Shown here piece by piece: positions 61,031-64,000 of a stretch of DNA of 64,000 nt; within the stretch, counting starts at the first letter, position 1, and each line of letters begins with the position of its first letter. The translations under genes were made by a program, and so were the position numbers. Source of the DNA: CAWKOH01 sp963851245 (lineage in GTDB: Bacteria; Actinomycetota; Acidimicrobiia; Acidimicrobiales; Palsa-688); assembly GCA_963851245.1 (NCBI GenBank), contig CAWKOH010000016.1, positions 151,534 to 215,533 of the forward strand. Reading direction: 5' to 3'. A model generated the notes under the pieces. The model saw only the letters and a program-made list of their open reading frames with translations, did not search any database and was not told the origin of the DNA.

Positions 61031-61474
61031 TCATCGCGTTTGGTCGTCGGGGACGATCACCACGGGGTAGCGGCTGTGATGGGCGCATTTGGTGCTCACC
61101 GATCCCAGCAGCAGCCCGGCTAACGCCCCCCGGCCACGGGACCCGACCACCAGCAGCCCGGCCTGTTCTGACTGGGCGCAGAGGACTTGCGCGGGGTCGC
61201 CTTCGAGGACGACCTGCTCCATCCCCACGTTCGGGTAGCGTGGGCACGTCGTCGACCACCTGGGCGAGCTGCTCTGTGGCCCGCCGGGCGATGTCCTCGT
61301 CGATGGGCCAGCAGGCCTCGGATCCGTAGTTGTAGGTGCGTTGCCAGACGGTGACGGCCCGAACCGGCCGACCGCGATCAGCGGCCTCCGCCACGCCCAG
61401 CGCAGCGCTCGGCGGGACCCTTCCGAGCCGTCCACACCGACCACGACAACAGGGGGTGTTCGGGGTTCGCTCAC
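61031..61474 (-). CDS. Universal stress protein (UspA family), two compensating frameshifts
   Basis: Pieces in order: VVVVGVDGSEGSRRALRWA, (shift) VAEAADRGRPVRAVTVWQ...RRATEQLAQVVDDV, (shift) VLEGDPAQVLCAQSEQAGLLVVGSRGRGALAGLLLGSVS and HSRYPVVIVPDD. The G-x2-G-x9-GS ATP motif is present. About 148 residues. Compensating shifts 150 bases apart strongly suggest sequence error. Neighbours are the KdpD/USP protein and an ADH, a typical hypoxia or stress grouping. Confidence 0.78.
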   Translation of the reverse strand: MSEPRTPPVVVVGVDGSEGSRRALRWAWRRPLIAVGRFGPSPSGNAPTTTDPRPAGPSTRTSPGGPQSSSPRWSTTCPRYPNVGMEQVVLEGDPAQVLCAQSEQAGLLVVGSRGRGALAGLLLGSVSTKCAHHSRYPVVIVPDDQTR

Positions 61475-61544
61475 CCTGGCGGCACCGATGCTGCCACCCG
61501 ACGCCGAGAGATGCGCTTCGGGGGCAGCCGGGAGGGCCCGGTTC

Positions 61545-62588
61545 TCATCGGGTGAGGACTACTTTGATGGCTCCGGTGTCGGCGGCTCGGGTGAAGGTGT
61601 CGTAGGCGTCTTCGATCGGTCGAGGGCGAAGTGGTGGGTGGCGAAGCGGGCGGCGTCGATGTGGCGGGCGGCGACCAGGTTGAGCAGGGTGGGGGTGGAG
61701 TAGGTGTCGACCAGCCCGGTGGTGATGGTGAGGTCGCGGGTCCACAGGGTTTCGAGGTGCAAGGTGGCGGGTTTGCCGTGCACGCCGATGTTGGCGACAT
61801 GCCCGCCGGGGCGGACCAGTTGGGTGCACAGCTCGAAGCTGTCGGGCACGCCGACGGCTTCGATGGCTACATCCGCGCCCAGCCCGCCGGTGAGGTCGTG
61901 GACGGTAGGCGGCGGCGTCCTCCGGCGCGTTGTTGACGGTCACGTCGGCGCCGAAGAGCTTGGCGGCTTCCAGGCGGGCGTCGGCCAGGTCGATGGCGAC
62001 GAGGTGGCTGGGCGAGTACAGCTTGGCGCCGATGATGGCGGACAGCCCGACCGGGCCGGCGCCGACCACGGCCACGGTGTCGCCCGGGCTGGACCCGGCC
62101 GTTGAGGACGCCGACTTCGTAGCCGGTGGGCAGGATGTCGGCCAACATCAGGATCTCCTCGTCGCGCGCAGCCGGCGGGGATATGGTAGGTGGAGGTGTC
62201 GGCGAAGGGCACCCGGACGTGTTCGGCCTGGGTGCCGTCGATCATGTAGCCGAGGATCCAGCCGCCCCCGCCCAGGCACTGCCCGAAGCGGCCTTCGCGG
62301 CAATAGCGGCAATGCCCGCAGGCAGCTGATGCACGACACCAGCACCCGGTCGCCGGCCGCGATGGTCTTGACGCCGGGGCCGACGGCTTCGACGGTGCCG
62401 ACCGCTTCGTGGCCCAGGATCCGCCCTTCAGCCACCTCGGGGGTGTCGCCTTTCAGGATGTGCAGGTCGGTGCCGCAGATGGTGGTGGTGTCGACGGCCA
62501 CGATGGCGTCGGTGTCGTCCTGGAGGGCCGGTTCGGGCACCTCCTGCCAGGCTTTGCTTCCGGGCCCGTGATAGACGAGTGCTTTCAT
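61545..62588 (-). CDS. Zinc-dependent alcohol dehydrogenase (several frameshifts)
   Basis: Pieces: MKALVYHGPGSKAWQEVPEP, TTTICGTDLHILKGDTPEVAEGRILGHEAVG, VGAGPVGLSAIIGAKLYSP...VAIDLADARLEAAKLFGAD, CTQLVRPGGHVANIGVHG, TLLNLVAARHIDAARFATHHF, EDAYDTFTRAADTGAIKVVLTR. Complete NAD-dependent MDR enzyme of ~345 residues split by at least four one-base shifts. The cysteine-rich structural zinc loop is garbled near 62320. Different subgroup from the ADH at 21362. Confidence 0.75.
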
Positions 62589-62700
62589 TTGTTGGCTGTC
62601 CTTTCTGGAGAAGGGGTGGGGTTTGCGCCGGCGGCCGGGTCTCGCTGGTGCTGTGCCGGCGGGACCGGGCCAGAGGAGGCGCCGAGTGGAGAGAGGGCGG

Positions 62701-63304
62701 TCAGACCGAGGCCGCAACGCTCGGCTGGTCACCGCCCAGCAGCTCGGCCTCGGGTGCGGTGCGCCGGGCGTGCCAGAACCCGAATCCGACCAGGACGGCC
62801 ATCACGAACGCCGAGCAGAAGGCGGCGATGGCAGCCCAGAAGGCGATCTGACCGAAGGTCCAAAAGGCGTAGGCCTCGAGCAGCAGACCCCGCAGGGTGG
62901 TGCCCTGGAAGGAGGTTTGCACCTCGGCGGCCAAGGTCGGCGTCGTTGGGGTTGGCCCGGGAGGCGTCGCTGACCTTGGCGTACACCCCGTTGTAGGGCA
63001 TCTCGCTCAGGTGCACGGCGATGAAGTCATCGGCGTAGACCTTGGCCTGCTGGCCGGTCAAAAGCTGCTGGCCGGCGTACTTGCACACCGTCCCCACCAT
63101 CGAGGGCGTGATCTCGGTTCCGGCCTTCGGGGTGGCGCATTGCGCGGCGGTCGGGAAGAAGATCTGCTGCTTGGCCAGCTGGTCGTGCACGCTGCTGTTG
63201 GCGAAGCTGTAGCCCCACATCAACAGGCCGCCCGCCACCAACAGCACGATCACGATCAGCACACCTCCGGCGCTGACCAGATAATCGAACGTCCCACGTC
63301 GCAT
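62701..63304 (-). CDS. Membrane protein with two terminal helices (frameshifted near 62935)
   Basis: MRRGTFDYLVSAGGVLIVIVLLVAGGLLMWGYSFANSSV (helix), then an external part with two cysteines (AQCATPKAGTEITPSMVGTVCKYAGQQLLTG, QQAKVYADDFIAVHL). After a shift it reads LAAEVQTSFQGTTLRGLLLEAYAFWTFGQIAFWAAIAAFC and a second and third helix. About 200 residues. Pattern of actinobacterial membrane proteins found by KdpD/USP/stress genes; function unknown. Divergent from the CsoR-type regulator, possibly under it. Confidence 0.7.
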
Positions 63305-63352
63305 AACTGTGGTTCCTCCCTGAAAGAGTTGTCGCGCTCACTACTCTGACAC

Positions 63353-63369
63353 CCCCATCCCCTATGGGG
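63353..63369. promoter_or_regulatory. G/C-tract palindrome 1 (CCCCATCCCCTATGGGG)
   Basis: Within TACCCC/GGGGTA-type sequence (ACCCCCATCCCCTATGGGGGTAGGG region, 63351-63375) between the divergent membrane protein and the CsoR-family gene. Typical CsoR operator form: C-tract, A/T centre, G-tract. Confidence 0.6.
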
Positions 63370-63495
63370 GTAGGGACCAAAGTCCCATTGGCAGCGATAT
63401 CGAAGTCGGCTAGCTTGGCCGAAAAGCCTGACTGGTTAGGGTTTTGGGCTTATGGCCTCGGGAAGTTTCCCTCCAGCCAGACGTACACTGTCCCA

Positions 63496-63507
63496 CCCCA
63501 CTAGGGG
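63496..63507. promoter_or_regulatory. G/C-tract palindrome 2 (CCCCACTAGGGG)
   Basis: Second C-tract/G-tract inverted repeat, 91 bases before the CsoR-family GTG. Likely autoregulatory site. Confidence 0.55.
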
Positions 63508-63597
63508 TCGAGAGAACGGAGCGGATGACATGATCGGCGTGAACCACCCTGGGGCCGGTCGACGCGGCGATCCCACGGTTGTCCGGCGGGTGGCGGC

Positions 63598-63927
63598 GTG
63601 AGCCGGGCCGACGCCCTGCAGCGTCTCCGGTCGGCGCGGGGTCACCTGGACGGGGTCATCCGCATGCTGGAGGAATTCCGCTACTGCACCGACGTGCTCT
63701 ACCAGCTCAACGCGGTGGAGCGGGCCTTGGAGCACGCCAAGCGGGCCATCCTCGACGAGCACCTCCATGTCTGTGTGCGCGACCCGGAGCGGCGGGTGAA
63801 CACCGACGAGTTCGTGGACGAACTGGTCAATGCCCTCTATGGGGGCCGCCCTAGCCCGGGGGCGCGCTACTGCGCCGTAGCCGGTGACGACTCGATAGCT
63901 ACCCCGGCCGGAGCCGGTGGTGACTGA
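63598..63927 (+). CDS. CsoR/RcnR-family metal-sensing repressor
   Basis: 109 residues, all-helical DUF156 protein. The sequence LQRLRSARGHLDGVIRMLEE carries the DNA-binding Arg and helix 1. Metal ligands are Cys30, His55 and Cys59, exactly the spacing (25 and 4) of the CsoR C-H-C copper site (Cys36/His61/Cys65 in the mycobacterial protein). A ~20-residue tail is extra. Binds G/C-tract operators without Cu(I) and releases them with it. Target genes probably lie beyond the window or include the membrane protein at 62701. Confidence 0.9.
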   Translation: MSRADALQRLRSARGHLDGVIRMLEEFRYCTDVLYQLNAVERALEHAKRAILDEHLHVCVRDPERRVNTDEFVDELVNALYGGRPSPGARYCAVAGDDSIATPAGAGGD

Positions 63928-64000
63928 CCGAGCCGGGACCGCCTGGACAGGTCTCCCGTCGGGCCCATTCACGGCGACGCCGCCGTTTGGGGCGGGGCGA

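Noticed and set aside
60507..61394. 295-residue minus ORF spanning the KdpD/UspA boundary
   Set aside because: Only its first ~50 residues are real (middle of UspA in a shifted frame); the rest is a shadow of KdpD.
1..64000. CRISPR arrays, intact rRNA, riboswitches, replication origin
   Set aside because: I looked for regular direct repeats, rRNA-like stretches, and known leader motifs and found none that I could support.

Overview
The window is high-GC DNA from an actinobacterium-like organism, possibly an acidimicrobial lineage or a metagenome-assembled contig. The evidence is a luciferase-like flavin oxidoreductase, a nuclease with an Lsr2-type tail, a mycobacterial-style long isocitrate lyase, tight ATGA/GTGA/TTGA gene overlaps and GTG/TTG starts. 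Several otherwise well-conserved genes are broken by one-base shifts, some at homopolymers and some in closely spaced sets. Part of this looks like sequencing error rather than decay, and such genes are described as they should read.

Region 1 (1-24066) is a catabolic cluster. It holds a branched-chain-amino-acid-type ABC importer (a LivH-LivM-LivG fusion plus LivF), two Amidohydro_2 hydrolases, three short-chain dehydrogenases (one fused to a carboxymuconolactone-decarboxylase domain), a luciferase-like oxidoreductase, a ThDP enzyme, an acyl/aryl-CoA ligase, an enoyl-CoA hydratase, a TetR regulator, an orphan molybdenum hydroxylase large subunit, two aldehyde dehydrogenases, a P450, a zinc alcohol dehydrogenase and a cupin. 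Six copies of a palindrome, GTCAACA-N4-TGTTGAC, lie before the operons of this cluster and nowhere else that I found. I infer one TetR-controlled regulon for import, oxidation and CoA-dependent breakdown of an unidentified cyclic or aromatic compound.

Region 2 (about 24070-49640) is a layered mobile region. It opens with a truncated 4-hydroxy-2-oxovalerate aldolase. Two tRNA-Met 3'-half repeats (24986 and 32101) are each followed by a related tyrosine integrase, which suggests tandem integrative elements. Between and after them are toxin-antitoxin pairs (VapBC-like, an antitoxin/DUF5615 pair, HigBA), an excisionase-like gene, remnants of an acyl-CoA dehydrogenase, recombinases and IS21. A Tn554-like tnpA-tnpB-tnpC module with a fourth, translationally coupled zinc-finger gene follows (34445-37630). 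Next come a two-component system divergent from a lipoprotein plus MacAB-type exporter operon (38049-43891), a methyltransferase, a second Tn554-like recombinase pair (45541-48294), and a divergent HTH / ERCC4-Lsr2 nuclease pair sharing two palindromes.

Region 3 (49725-63927) is more chromosomal. It has a VOC protein, a small membrane protein, a glyoxylate-bypass operon (malate synthase, long isocitrate lyase), a haloalkane dehalogenase, a half tRNA-Ser followed by a DUF1778/GNAT toxin-antitoxin pair, a PAS protein, a KdpD N-terminal/USP protein, a universal stress protein, a zinc alcohol dehydrogenase, a membrane protein and a CsoR-family metal sensor with two G/C-tract operators.
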